NCBI RefSeq assembly: GCF_000439375.1
Contig: NZ_ATMI01000051.1
Coordinates: 1 to 64,000, forward strand
Reading direction: 5' to 3'
DNA: 64,000 bases
DNA from: Tatumella saanichensis
GTDB lineage: Bacteria; Pseudomonadota; Gammaproteobacteria; Enterobacterales; Enterobacteriaceae
Shown: positions 9,708 to 18,165 of the stretch, one piece after another
How the letters are laid out: each line of letters begins with the position of its first letter
Position numbering within the stretch: the stretch's first letter is position 1
Notes under the pieces: model-generated
The model's input: the letters and a program-made list of their open reading frames with translations, nothing else
Databases searched by the model: none
Told to the model about the DNA's origin: nothing
Made by a program: the position numbers and the translations under genes

Positions 9708-10478
9708 TTAAAAGCTGTCCTTCTTACTGCGCAATGCTGCAAACACTTGCCAGGATCCTGGTAATTTCGTATCAGCCAATATATTTCTTTGTAAATCAGT
9801 GTCATGTGTTTTTAAAAAAACATTTATCTGTCGCTCAGTCGCCAGTGTTGAGGGCAATGTCATTTCATTTTTATCACGTAACTGCTTAATTTTATGATAG
9901 TAACTCTGTATCTGAGGGTTTTCTGGTAACACTGCTAAGGCAAACTGCATATTGGATAATGTATATTCGTGGGCACAGCATATCAGAGTGTCACCGGGCA
10001 GTTGGTTAAGCTTGTGAAAAGATTCGTCCATTTGTGTAGCCGTGCCTTCAAAAAGCCGTCCGCAGCCACCCGAAAATAACGTATCACCACAAAAAAGATA
10101 AGGTTTACTGTAGTAAGAGACATGGCCGAGGGTGTGACCCGGTGTAGCAATGACCTGAAACTCAGTATCCAAAATTGTGATGCTGTCCCCATTTTTGACC
10201 TGATGGGTGGTGCCTTTATTCAGGGTTTCCTGTGGCCCGTAAACGCTCATTTCTGGCCAGCGATCACGCAGTGCTGGCACGCCGCCTACATGGTCGCTGT
10301 GATGATGGGTGAGTAATATTGCCACCGGATGCCAGCCATTTGCTGTTATAGTTTCGATGACCGGTTGTGAATCGCCCGGGTCGACAATGATGCAGTCTCG
10401 GTGCTCATTGTTCAGCATCCAGATGTAGTTGTCCTGCAGCGCCGGTATGCTGGTAAGAACCCATGAAGTTAGATTCAT
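9708..10478 (-). CDS. gloB: Hydroxyacylglutathione hydrolase (glyoxalase II)
   Basis: A 256-residue metallo-beta-lactamase-fold enzyme that hydrolyses S-lactoylglutathione to lactate and glutathione, the second step of methylglyoxal detoxification. The metal motif THHHSDH is at residues 57-63, with further ligands in [16 protein letters not shown] and CCAHEYT. Length fits E. coli GloB (251). Divergent from yafS, with start codons only about 40 bases apart. Confidence 0.95.
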   Translation of the reverse strand: MNLTSWVLTSIPALQDNYIWMLNNEHRDCIIVDPGDSQPVIETITANGWHPVAILLTHHHSDHVGGVPALRDRWPEMSVYGPQETLNKGTTHQVKNGDSITILDTEFQVIATPGHTLGHVSYYSKPYLFCGDTLFSGGCGRLFEGTATQMDESFHKLNQLPGDTLICCAHEYTLSNMQFALAVLPENPQIQSYYHKIKQLRDKNEMTLPSTLATERQINVFLKTHDTDLQRNILADTKLPGSWQVFAALRSKKDSF

Positions 10479-10518
10479 AAACGCCTCTCGTGATCCTGAC
10501 TGTTATGTGATGGTAAAA

Positions 10519-11256
10519 ATGAAGCCTGCAAAAACACCTTATAGTCTGACGGCTCCACAACGCTGGGATGAAATGCCTTGGGGAGAGTATTTTAACCAAT
10601 CTCTGAATCAGCATCTGCAACCTTATCTTAGTAAACTTTACGGTAGCCATTTACTGAAAATGGGGCAGTTAAGTGCCGCCGTGGAGACAGACAGTTGTCC
10701 GATCAGTCACCAGTTTACCCTGCAGCCCGGGCAGGCGGGAGGGGAGGTGGCCGGTGAAGCGACCCGTTTACCTTTCCTCAGTAAATCCATTGATGCGTGT
10801 CTGTTGGTACACGCCTTGGCCTGGGAGCAGGACCCCCATCAGGTGCTGCGTGAGGCCGACCGGGTACTGATTGATGACGGCTGGATGATCCTGACCGGCT
10901 TTAATCCCTACAGTCTCCTCGGCACAGGAAAGCTGCTGCCGGGAGTCCGCCGCCGCTCTCCGTGGAACAGTAAAATGTTTAGCCAAGGTCGGTTATTGGA
11001 CTGGCTGAGTGTGTTGAATTACGAAATTATCTGCCGCAAGGGCTGTCAGGTGGTGCCTTGGCGGAAGCAGGGCGGGCAGTTTCTCAGCGCTCACCTGCCT
11101 GCTTTAGGCTGTATTAATATTCTGGTCGCCAGAAAGCGTACCTATCCACTGACGCTGAATAAAAATAGCCTGCCAGCGGGCAGGGCGAGGATACGCACCG
11201 CCGTGAATGTGAGCCGGCAGTGCTCAGAGGCTAAACCTCAGGACCCTGAAGGGTAA
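10519..11256 (+). CDS. yafS: SAM-dependent methyltransferase-like protein YafS
   Basis: About 245 residues, similar along its length to E. coli YafS. Shared blocks include [18 protein letters not shown] and ISGFNP-like segments and a conserved [13 protein letters not shown]. It looks like a class I methyltransferase fold, but the glycine-rich SAM loop is poor and the substrate is unknown. The ATG at 10519 (MKPAK) matches the E. coli start; ATG 10510 is possible. Its 3' end overlaps the convergent rnhA by 19 bases. Confidence 0.82.
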   Translation: MKPAKTPYSLTAPQRWDEMPWGEYFNQSLNQHLQPYLSKLYGSHLLKMGQLSAAVETDSCPISHQFTLQPGQAGGEVAGEATRLPFLSKSIDACLLVHALAWEQDPHQVLREADRVLIDDGWMILTGFNPYSLLGTGKLLPGVRRRSPWNSKMFSQGRLLDWLSVLNYEIICRKGCQVVPWRKQGGQFLSAHLPALGCINILVARKRTYPLTLNKNSLPAGRARIRTAVNVSRQCSEAKPQDPEG

Positions 11257-11705
11257 CCGGTATCTTCTCCGGTGGGGGCGCCGGCTGCCTGACGAGCCAG
11301 CTCATCGCAGCGCTCATTTTCAGGGTGACCGGCATGGCCTTTTACCCACTGCCAATCTACTTTATGCGACTGTAAGGCTTGATCTAAGCGTTGCCAGAGG
11401 TCGACATTTTTGACCGGTTTTTTATCGGCGGTTTTCCAGCCTCGTTTTTTCCAGTTAAAAATCCACTGGGTGATACCCTGTCGCACGTACTGACTGTCGG
11501 TGCTCAGTGTGATATCACAAGGTTGTTTCAGTGCTTCCAGAGCAACAATGGCGGCCATTAATTCCATACGGTTATTGGTGGTGAGCCGGTATCCGGCACT
11601 GAACTCTTTTTCATGCTGGCCATAGCGTAAAATTGCACCGTAACCGCCCGGTCCCGGATTACCGAGACAAGAACCGTCGGTGAAAATTTCTACCTGTTTG
11701 CGCAT
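11238..11705 (-). CDS. rnhA: Ribonuclease HI
   Basis: A 155-residue enzyme that cuts RNA in RNA-DNA hybrids (R-loops, primer removal). All active-site residues are in the E. coli positions: Asp10, Glu48, Asp70, His124 and Asp134. The ATG at 11705 gives exactly the E. coli length; a longer in-frame start would run into dnaQ and is rejected. It is divergent from dnaQ with a 52-base gap, the classic shared rnhA/dnaQ promoter region. Confidence 0.97.
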   Translation of the reverse strand: MRKQVEIFTDGSCLGNPGPGGYGAILRYGQHEKEFSAGYRLTTNNRMELMAAIVALEALKQPCDITLSTDSQYVRQGITQWIFNWKKRGWKTADKKPVKNVDLWQRLDQALQSHKVDWQWVKGHAGHPENERCDELARQAAGAPTGEDTGYPSGS

Positions 11706-11757
11706 CTCTGGTAGACTTCCTGTAGTTAAAAATCCAAGTCTGACATAAATGGGCCCT

Positions 11758-12489
11758 ATGAGCACAGTAAAAAACCGCCAGATCGTTCTTGATACAGAAA
11801 CCACCGGTATGAACATGGTTGGGGTGCACTATGAAGGTCACCGCATCATCGAGATCGGGGCCGTTGAAGTGATCAACCGGCGGCTGACCGGCAATAATTT
11901 CCACGTTTACTTGAAGCCAGACCGGCTGGTGGACCCGGAAGCGTTTGGCGTTCACGGTATCTCCGATGAATTTCTGATGGATAAGCCGGACTTCGCTCAG
12001 GTCGCGGATGAGTTTCTTGAGTATATCCGCGGTGCAGAATTGGTGATCCATAACGCGTCCTTTGATATCGGCTTTATGGATTATGAGTTTTCTAAGCTAA
12101 ACCGGGGCATTGAGAAAACCGAAACCTTCTGTGAGATCACCGACAGCCTGTTAATGGCGAGGAAGATGTTTCCTGGCAAACGTAACAGCCTTGATGCGTT
12201 GTGCTCTCGATACGATATCGACAATACCAAGCGAACGCTGCACGGCGCATTACTGGATGCCGAGATCCTCTCCGATGTCTTCCTAGCCATGACTGGGGGG
12301 CAGACGACCTTAACCTTTGCCAGCGATAGCGATCAGTCTCAGCAGAACGAGGGGGCCGTGATTCATCGTGAAGTCCGAACCGCCGGTGGATTACGGGTGG
12401 TACGCGCCAGCGGCGAAGAGGTTGCAGCCCATGAAGCACGGCTTGATCTGGTGATGAAAAAGGGCGGTAGCTGTTTATGGCGTGTATAA
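11758..12489 (+). CDS. dnaQ: DNA polymerase III epsilon subunit (3'-5' proofreading)
   Basis: A 243-residue exonuclease subunit that proofreads for the replicative polymerase. The ExoI motif LDTETTG gives Asp12 and Glu14, and the ExoII ([12 protein letters not shown]) and ExoIII ([10 protein letters not shown]) motifs follow. The C-terminal segment ending GGSCLWRV matches the alpha-subunit-binding tail of E. coli DnaQ. The ATG at 11758 (MSTVK) aligns with E. coli; an ATG nine bases upstream is not used in the family. Confidence 0.97.
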   Translation: MSTVKNRQIVLDTETTGMNMVGVHYEGHRIIEIGAVEVINRRLTGNNFHVYLKPDRLVDPEAFGVHGISDEFLMDKPDFAQVADEFLEYIRGAELVIHNASFDIGFMDYEFSKLNRGIEKTETFCEITDSLLMARKMFPGKRNSLDALCSRYDIDNTKRTLHGALLDAEILSDVFLAMTGGQTTLTFASDSDQSQQNEGAVIHREVRTAGGLRVVRASGEEVAAHEARLDLVMKKGGSCLWRV

Positions 12490-12563
12490 GCGGCTGGATT
12501 TGCTGAATAAACGGTCTTTAAGCCTAAAAAAACGTCAAACGAATGTTTTTTGCGGAAAAAGCA

Positions 12564-12592
12564 TTGACGGCATCGGGGAAGGTTATTAATAT
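12564..12592 (+). promoter_or_regulatory. Sigma-70 promoter of the second tRNA-Asp
   Basis: TTGACG and TAATAT are separated by exactly 17 bases and lie about 30 bases before the tRNA. A GC-rich segment follows the -10, as in stringently controlled stable-RNA promoters. Confidence 0.75.
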
Positions 12593-12620
12593 TCGCCTCG
12601 TTCCCGACGGGGAATGAAGC

Positions 12621-12697
12621 GGAGCGGTAGTTCAGTTGGTTAGAATACCTGCCTGTCACGCAGGGGGTCGCGGGTTCGAGTCCCGTCCGTTCCGCCA
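12621..12697 (+). tRNA. aspV: tRNA-Asp (anticodon GTC), second copy
   Basis: A 77-base gene identical to 511-587, including encoded CCA. Its place right after dnaQ equals aspV in E. coli, a known entry point for accessory DNA. Here the T6SS immunity/effector cluster begins about 700 bases downstream. Confidence 0.97.
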
Positions 12698-12708
12698 CTA
12701 TTTAGAGA

Positions 12709-12737
12709 AGCCGGTTCAGAAATGAACCGGCTTTTTG
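12709..12737 (+). terminator. Terminator of the second tRNA-Asp
   Basis: AAGCCGGTTC pairs with GAACCGGCTT around a 6-base loop, followed directly by a T run. Confidence 0.88.
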
Positions 12738-12742
12738 CGTTT

Positions 12743-12774
12743 AAGGCCGAGGTCATTGATGACTTCGGCCTTTT
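12743..12774 (+). terminator. Second hairpin after tRNA-Asp
   Basis: AAGGCCGAGGTCA pairs with TGACTTCGGCCTT with one G-T pair, followed by TTTT. Together with the preceding hairpin it forms a tandem terminator. Confidence 0.7.
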
Positions 12775-13419
12775 GCATTTTTATCCTTACCCCACAATGT
12801 TATCCCCCTCAGTGTTTACCCTGATTTCGCCAGCCCACGCCTAAAATGGGTTGGGAGGCGACTCTCTTTACCGGTTAATTAACATCGGTTGGTCCTTCTG
12901 TCTCCATTGCTCTGCCAACTCTCTTAAGAGCACGTGGTCATTCCTTTCATTAGCGCACTGATCGTAAGCGCCAGTCGTTATCACCGACCGCTGCGGGTCG
13001 CATTTCTCCAATTCTCAGTGGGTATATCGTTTCCCACCTATTTTATGGCGGATTGGTTACTGCAAGTGACTTTGCTAGTGAAAAAAATCTTAATTGGGTG
13101 CCTTTGTTCGACTCAATGACGGTAACTGTGATCGGTTTCGGGTCTTTATGCGGGGGTTGTGTGTAGAGTGCTTCAAGGTGCAAGGAATGCACAGTCACAA
13201 CGCGAAGGATAATGCGATGACGGTAAATGCTCGACATGACGAGTCTAAGACACCGATAACCCCGCAGATCGATCTGCTTATTGGCAATGCCCTCCGTAAA
13301 CTCAATAGCCTTATAACCTACCTGGCGTCGGCGATTTCAGCCAACGTCACGTGTTTGCACGTCCCACCCAACGTTACCCCCACCCTTTATGAATGTTCTT
13401 TTCTTACAAGGACAGTCAG
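12775..13419. other. Gene-free leader of the immunity array
   Basis: About 640 bases with no recognised gene. An open frame of 109 codons (13094-13423) has no family features and no good ribosome site and is not called. The last 40 bases resemble the spacers between array copies, so this is the ancestral 5' flank of the first lipoprotein gene. A promoter is expected here but none stands out. Confidence 0.5.
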
Positions 13420-13932
13420 ATGAAATATTTACTGTTAAGCCCGCTGCTTACGTGTGTTTTGTTATTAACCGGCTGCTTTCAGCCTGCGGCTGGTGGAACC
13501 ATTAAAGCTATCAACCACACCAAATGGGCGATTAACTATTTCAGCGTGGATAACCAGTCGGGCATCGACATTATTGGTCCGTTCCAGGGAGGTGGCGGCG
13601 GTTGCTGCTATAGCGTGCCCGCCCGCTGGACGCCGGGTATGACAGTACGCATTGACTGGGAAACTGGGGTAGGGGATACAGAAGGTTCTCCTGGTTTGGG
13701 CAATGATGAAAAATATCTCGCCTGGGCTAAAAAAATGAAAGCCCAGAATCGTCAGCACAGCAAAACCGTTCCAGTTCCTGACTATAACGGCCAGGATGTC
13801 TGCGGTATCACCGTGCACTTTTTGCCCTGCGATGACGTGAAGGTAACAACCAGTTGTTGGTCACCGAGAAATGCTAATTACCCGATAAAAGAGCCCATCA
13901 GGATGAAGGAGCCTCAAGTATGTCCCAAATAA
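13420..13932 (+). CDS. Tli1-like immunity lipoprotein, copy 1
   Basis: A 170-residue predicted periplasmic lipoprotein. The signal peptide ends in lipobox LTGC (Cys19), followed by the DUF3304-type core with GGGGGCCY, PARWTPGMTVRIDW and CGITVHFLPCDD. DUF3304 lipoproteins adjoin Tle1 phospholipase effectors and protect the cell from them; the role here is inferred from that and from tle1 downstream. This copy lacks six residues of the Gly-rich linker after the lipobox found in most copies, and has Phe instead of Ser after the lipid Cys. Cassette A, tail CWSPRNANYP. ATG 13420 follows AAGGACAGTC. As first gene, it is nearest the presumed promoter. Confidence 0.85.
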   Translation: MKYLLLSPLLTCVLLLTGCFQPAAGGTIKAINHTKWAINYFSVDNQSGIDIIGPFQGGGGGCCYSVPARWTPGMTVRIDWETGVGDTEGSPGLGNDEKYLAWAKKMKAQNRQHSKTVPVPDYNGQDVCGITVHFLPCDDVKVTTSCWSPRNANYPIKEPIRMKEPQVCPK

Positions 13933-13996
13933 CGGAAGTCAATTTAGCCTGCCGATGCCACTCTCTCTTTCGCCCCGCCTCGGTAAGGAAAGTCAG

Positions 13997-14527
13997 ATGA
14001 AATATTTATTGTTAAGCCCGCTGCTGGCGTGTGTTCTGTTGTTAACCGGCTGCTCGCAGCCTGCGGCTCAGGCCGGAGGCGGTGGCGGTGGAACCATTGA
14101 CGCCATCAACCATACCAAGTGGGCGATTAATTATTTCAGTGTGGATAACCAGTCAGGCATCGACATTATTGGTCCGTTCCAGGGCGGCGGCGGTGGCTGC
14201 TGCTACAGCGCGCCCGCCCGCTGGACACCGGGTATGACGGTACGTATTGACTGGGAAACTGGGGTTGGTGGCTCTAAAGGTTTTCCTGGATTCGCTGATA
14301 GAGCTAAATACAAAGCTTGGAAGAAAAAAGCTGACGAACAAAAACGTCAGCACAGCAAAACCGTTCCAGTTCCTGACTATAACGGCCAGGATGTCTGCGG
14401 TATCACCGTGCACTTTTTGCCCTGCGATGACGTGAAGGTAACAACCAGCTGTTACACCTACGGAAGCCCGTCCTACCCGATAAAAGAGCCCATCAGGATG
14501 AAGGAGCCCAAAGTATGCCCGAAATAA
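13997..14527 (+). CDS. Tli1-like immunity lipoprotein, copy 2
   Basis: 176 residues, with lipobox LTGC and a full six-Gly linker after QAG. Cassette B (as in copy 9), tail CYTYGSPSYP, closing sequence PKVCPK. ATG 13997 follows AAGGAAAG. The relic tle1 start in the preceding spacer (ATG 13920) is out of frame with this gene, so it cannot extend it. Confidence 0.85.
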   Translation: MKYLLLSPLLACVLLLTGCSQPAAQAGGGGGGTIDAINHTKWAINYFSVDNQSGIDIIGPFQGGGGGCCYSAPARWTPGMTVRIDWETGVGGSKGFPGFADRAKYKAWKKKADEQKRQHSKTVPVPDYNGQDVCGITVHFLPCDDVKVTTSCYTYGSPSYPIKEPIRMKEPKVCPK

Positions 14528-14591
14528 CGGAAATCGATTTAGCCTGCCACCGCCGTTTTCTCTTTCGCCCCGCCTCTGTAAGGGAAACCAG

Positions 14592-15122
14592 ATGAAATAT
14601 TTATTGTTAAGCCCGCTGCTGGCGTGTGTTCTGGTGTTGACCGGCTGCTCGCAGCCTGCAGCTCAGGCCGGAGGCGGTGGCGGTGGAACCATTGACGCCA
14701 TCAACCATACCAAGTGGGCGATTAATTATTTCAGTGTGGATAACCAGTCGGGCATCGACATTATTGGTCCGTTCCAAGGCGGCGGCGGTGGCTGCTGCTA
14801 TAGCGTGCCCGCCCGCTGGACGCCGGGTATGACGGTACGTATTGACTGGGAAAGAGGGGAGGCATCGACTAAAGGCTTTCCAGGATTTACTGATTCAAAA
14901 AAATATAGGGAGTGGAGGGACAAAATGAAAAAAAACGATAGGCAGATCAGCAAGATCGTCCCAGTACCTGATTATAACGGTGAGGATGTCTGCGGTATCA
15001 CCGTACACTTTTTGCCCTGCGATGACGTAAAGGTAACAACCAGTTGCTTCACCTACGGTAGCCCGTCCTACCCGATAAAAGAGCCCATCAGGATGAAGGA
15101 GCCTCAGGTATGTCCCAAATAA
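14592..15122 (+). CDS. Tli1-like immunity lipoprotein, copy 3
   Basis: 176 residues, the most divergent cassette of the array (type C, lysine-rich: DSKKYREWRDKMKKNDRQ). Its neighbour motif HSK is replaced by ISK, and GQD by GED. Tail CFTYGSPSYP. It may recognise a different effector variant, which is inference. ATG 14592 follows AGGGAAACC. The preceding relic ATG (14515) is out of frame. Confidence 0.85.
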   Translation: MKYLLLSPLLACVLVLTGCSQPAAQAGGGGGGTIDAINHTKWAINYFSVDNQSGIDIIGPFQGGGGGCCYSVPARWTPGMTVRIDWERGEASTKGFPGFTDSKKYREWRDKMKKNDRQISKIVPVPDYNGEDVCGITVHFLPCDDVKVTTSCFTYGSPSYPIKEPIRMKEPQVCPK

Positions 15123-15190
15123 CGGAAACCGATTTAGCCTGGGTGCCGCCGCCACTCTCTCTTTCGCCCCGCCTCGGTAAGGAAAGTCAG

Positions 15191-15721
15191 ATGAAATATT
15201 TATTGTTAAGCCCGCTGCTGGCGTGTGTGCTGTTATTGACCGGATGCTCGCAGCCTGCGGCTCAGGCCGGAGGCGGTGGCGGTGGAACCATTGACGCCAT
15301 CAACCATACCAAATGGGCGATTAACCATTTCAGCGTGGATAACCAGTCGGGCATCGACATTATTGGTCCTTTCCAAGGCGGCGGCGGTGGTTGCTGCTAC
15401 AGCGTGCCCGCCCGCTGGACGCTGGGTATGACAGTACGCATTGACTGGGAAACTGGGGTAGGGGATACAGAAGGTTCTCCTGGTTTGGGCAATGATGAAA
15501 AATATCTCGCCTGGGCTAAAAAAATGAAAGCCCAGAATCGTCAGCACAGCAAAACCGTTCCAGTTCCTGACTATAACGGCCAGGATGTCTGCGGTATCAC
15601 CGTGCACTTTTTGCCCTGCGATGACGTGAAGGTAACAACCAGCTGTTACACCTACGGAAGCCCGTCCTACCCGATAAAAGAGCCCATCAGGATGAAGGAG
15701 CCCAAAGTATGCCCCAAATAA
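15191..15721 (+). CDS. Tli1-like immunity lipoprotein, copy 4
   Basis: 176 residues with cassette A, as in copy 1, but tail CYTYGSPSYP. One Pro of the otherwise invariant RWTPGM is Leu (RWTLGM). The preceding spacer carries the longest relic of the effector start (MSQITETDLAWVPPP, ATG 15110), in frame with this gene. The normal ATG with AAGGAAAG is kept, so 15191 is chosen. Confidence 0.85.
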   Translation: MKYLLLSPLLACVLLLTGCSQPAAQAGGGGGGTIDAINHTKWAINHFSVDNQSGIDIIGPFQGGGGGCCYSVPARWTLGMTVRIDWETGVGDTEGSPGLGNDEKYLAWAKKMKAQNRQHSKTVPVPDYNGQDVCGITVHFLPCDDVKVTTSCYTYGSPSYPIKEPIRMKEPKVCPK

Positions 15722-15786
15722 CGGAAACCGATTTAGCCTGCCGATGTCACTCTCTCTTTCACCCCGCCTTCTGTAAGAGATGTCAG

Positions 15787-16317
15787 ATGAAATATTTACT
15801 GTTAAGTCCGCTGCTAGCATGGCTTCTGCTATTAACCGGCTGCTCGCAGCCTGCAGCTCAGGCCGGAGGTGGAGGCGGTGGAACCATTAAAGCCATCAAC
15901 CATACCAAATGGGCGATTAACCATTTCAGCGTGGATAACCAGTCGGGTATCGACATTATTGGTCCGTTCCAGGGCGGCGGTGGTGGCTGCTGCTACAGCG
16001 TGCCCGCCCGCTGGACACCGGGTATGACGGTACGTATTGACTGGGAGAGTGGGGAGGCATCGACTGAAGGTTTCCCAGGATTTGCTGATTATGAAAAATA
16101 TAAAGCTTGGGAGAAAAAAATGAGTGCTCAGAATCGTCAGCACAGCAAAACCGTCCCGGTTCCTGACTATAACGGCCAGGATGTTTGCGGTATCACCGTA
16201 CACTTTTTGCCCTGCGATGACGTTAAGGTAACAACCAGTTGTTGGTCACCGAGAAATGCTAATTACCCGATAAAAGAGCCTATCAGGATGAATGAGCCCA
16301 AAGTATGTCCGAAGTAA
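15787..16317 (+). CDS. Tli1-like immunity lipoprotein, copy 5
   Basis: 176 residues with cassette D, as in copy 7, and tail CWSPRNANYP. Signal peptide LLAWLLLLTGC differs from the usual LLACVLVLTGC. The end reads MNEPKVCPK instead of MKEP. The spacer before it (CTGTAAGAGATGTCAG) differs from the common type and its ribosome site is weaker. Confidence 0.84.
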   Translation: MKYLLLSPLLAWLLLLTGCSQPAAQAGGGGGGTIKAINHTKWAINHFSVDNQSGIDIIGPFQGGGGGCCYSVPARWTPGMTVRIDWESGEASTEGFPGFADYEKYKAWEKKMSAQNRQHSKTVPVPDYNGQDVCGITVHFLPCDDVKVTTSCWSPRNANYPIKEPIRMNEPKVCPK

Positions 16318-16385
16318 CGGAAACCGATTTAGCCTGGGTGCCGCCGCCACTCTCTCTTTCGCCCCGCCTCGGTAAGGAAAGTCAG

Positions 16386-16916
16386 ATGAAATATTTATTG
16401 TTAAGCCCGCTGCTGGCGTGTGTTCTGGTGTTGACCGGCTGCTCGCAGCCTGCAGCTCAGGCCGGAGGCGGTGGCGGTGGAACCATTGACGCCATCAACC
16501 ATACCAAGTGGGCGATTAACCATTTCAGCGTGGATAACCAGTCGGGCATCGACATTATTGGTCCGTTCCAGGGCGGCGGCGGGGGCTGCTGCTATAGCGT
16601 GCCCGCCCGCTGGACGCCGGGTATGACGGTGCGTATTGACTGGGAGAGTGGGCAAGGTTCATCAGCTGGTTTCCCAGGATTTGCTGATGAGGAGAAGTAT
16701 CTTGCTTGGAAAAAAAACATAGATGCCCAAAAACGTCAGCACAGCAAAGTCGTCCCAGTTCCTGACTATAACGGTCAGGATGTCTGCGGTATCACCGTAC
16801 ACTTTTTGCCCTGCGATGATATCAAGGTAACAACCAGTTGCTACACCTATGGTAGTCCGTCGTACCCGATAAAAGAGCCCATCAGGATGAAGGAGCCTCA
16901 AGTATGTCCCAAATAA
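16386..16916 (+). CDS. Tli1-like immunity lipoprotein, copy 6
   Basis: 176 residues with cassette E, as in copy 8, and tail CYTYGSPSYP. It carries DDIK instead of DDVK before the tail, shared with copies 8 and 9. ATG 16386 follows AAGGAAAG. An in-frame relic effector start with WVPPP lies at 16305. Confidence 0.85.
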   Translation: MKYLLLSPLLACVLVLTGCSQPAAQAGGGGGGTIDAINHTKWAINHFSVDNQSGIDIIGPFQGGGGGCCYSVPARWTPGMTVRIDWESGQGSSAGFPGFADEEKYLAWKKNIDAQKRQHSKVVPVPDYNGQDVCGITVHFLPCDDIKVTTSCYTYGSPSYPIKEPIRMKEPQVCPK

Positions 16917-16980
16917 CGGAAGTCAATTTAGCCTGCCGATGCCACTCTCTCTTTCGCCCCGCCTCGGTAAGGAAAGTCAG

Positions 16981-17505
16981 ATGAAATATTTATTGTTAAG
17001 CCCGCTGCTGGCGTGTGTTCTGGTGTTGACCGGCTGCTCGCAGCCTGCAGCTCAGGCCGGAGGCGGTGGAACCATTGACGCCATCAACCATACCAAATGG
17101 GCGATTAACCATTTCAGCGTGGATAACCAGTCGGGCATCGACATTATTGGTCCGTTCCAGGGCGGCGGTGGGGGCTGCTGCTACAGCGTGCCCGCCCGCT
17201 GGACGCCGGGTATGACGGTACGTATTGACTGGGAAAGTGGGGAGGCATCGACTGAAGGTTTCCCAGGATTTACTGATTACGAAAAATATAAGGCTTGGGA
17301 GAAAAAGATGAGTGCTCAGAATCGTCAGCACAGTATGATCGTCCCAGTTCCCGACTATAACGGCCAGGATGTCTGCGGTATCACCGTACACTTTTTGCCC
17401 TGCGATGACGTAAAGGTAACAACCAGTTGCTTCACCTACGGTAGCCCGTCCTACCCGATAAAAGAGCCCATCAGGATGAAGGAGCCTCAAGTATGTCCCA
17501 AATAA
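16981..17505 (+). CDS. Tli1-like immunity lipoprotein, copy 7
   Basis: 174 residues; the Gly linker is two residues shorter than in most copies. Cassette D with HSMIVP instead of HSKTVP after it, a variant shared with copy 9. Tail CFTYGSPSYP. ATG 16981 follows AAGGAAAG. Confidence 0.85.
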   Translation: MKYLLLSPLLACVLVLTGCSQPAAQAGGGGTIDAINHTKWAINHFSVDNQSGIDIIGPFQGGGGGCCYSVPARWTPGMTVRIDWESGEASTEGFPGFTDYEKYKAWEKKMSAQNRQHSMIVPVPDYNGQDVCGITVHFLPCDDVKVTTSCFTYGSPSYPIKEPIRMKEPQVCPK

Positions 17506-17570
17506 CGGAAACCGATTTAGCCTGCCGCTACCACTCTCTCTTTCACCCCACCTTCTGCAAGGGAAGTCAG

Positions 17571-18101
17571 AGGAAATATTTATTGTTAAGCCCGCTGCTG
17601 GCGTGTGTTCTGGTGTTGACCGGCTGCTCGCAGCCTGCAGCTCAGGCCGGAGGTGGAGGCGGTGGAACCATTAAAGCCATCAACCATACCAAATGGGCGA
17701 TTAACCATTTCAGCGTGGATAACCAGTCGGGTATCGACATTATTGGTCCGTTCCAGGGCGGCGGCGGGGGCTGCTGCTACAGCGCGCCCGCCCGCTGGAC
17801 GCCTGGTATGACGGTACGTATTGACTGGGAAAGTGGGCAAGGTTCATCAGCTGGTTTCCCAGGATTTGCTGATGAGGAGAAGTATCTTGCTTGGAAAAAA
17901 AACATAGATGCCCAAAAACGTCAGCACAGCAAAATCGTCCCAGTTCCTGATTATAACGGCGAGGATGTCTGCGGTATCACCGTACACTTTTTGCCCTGCG
18001 ATGACATAAAGGTGACGACCAGTTGTTGGTCACCGAGAAATGCTAATTACCCGATAAAAGAGCCCATCAGGATGAAGGAGCCTCAGGTATGTCCCAAATA
18101 A
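17571..18101 (+). pseudogene. Tli1-like immunity lipoprotein, copy 8, start codon lost (ATG to AGG)
   Basis: The frame is intact for 176 codons and encodes cassette E, GED and tail CWSPRNANYP, but the codon at the usual start is AGG where the other eight copies have ATG; the preceding GGGAAGTC is kept. Expression could come from the in-frame relic effector start at ATG 17493, which overlaps the copy 7 stop and adds 26 residues before the signal peptide, or from a TTG four codons in (17583), which removes the positively charged end. Either would probably reduce export, so this copy may be weak or dead. Confidence 0.75.
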
Positions 18102-18165
18102 CGGAAACCGATTTAGCCTGCCGCTACCACTCTCTCTTTCGCCCCGCCTCGGTAAGGAAAGTCAG

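Noticed and set aside
12363..12698. Minus-strand open frame across the dnaQ end and tRNA-Asp
   Set aside because: It covers a tRNA and the end of dnaQ; it is a chance frame.
13094..13423. A 109-codon gene before the array
   Set aside because: No ribosome site, odd composition, no family, and it runs into the first lipoprotein gene.
15110..15721. N-terminally extended immunity proteins starting at the relic effector ATG (copies 4, 5, 6)
   Set aside because: The normal ATG remains in each, right before a lipoprotein signal peptide, with AAGGAAAG at good spacing in copies 4 and 6 and a weaker site in copy 5. Only copy 8 may need the upstream start.
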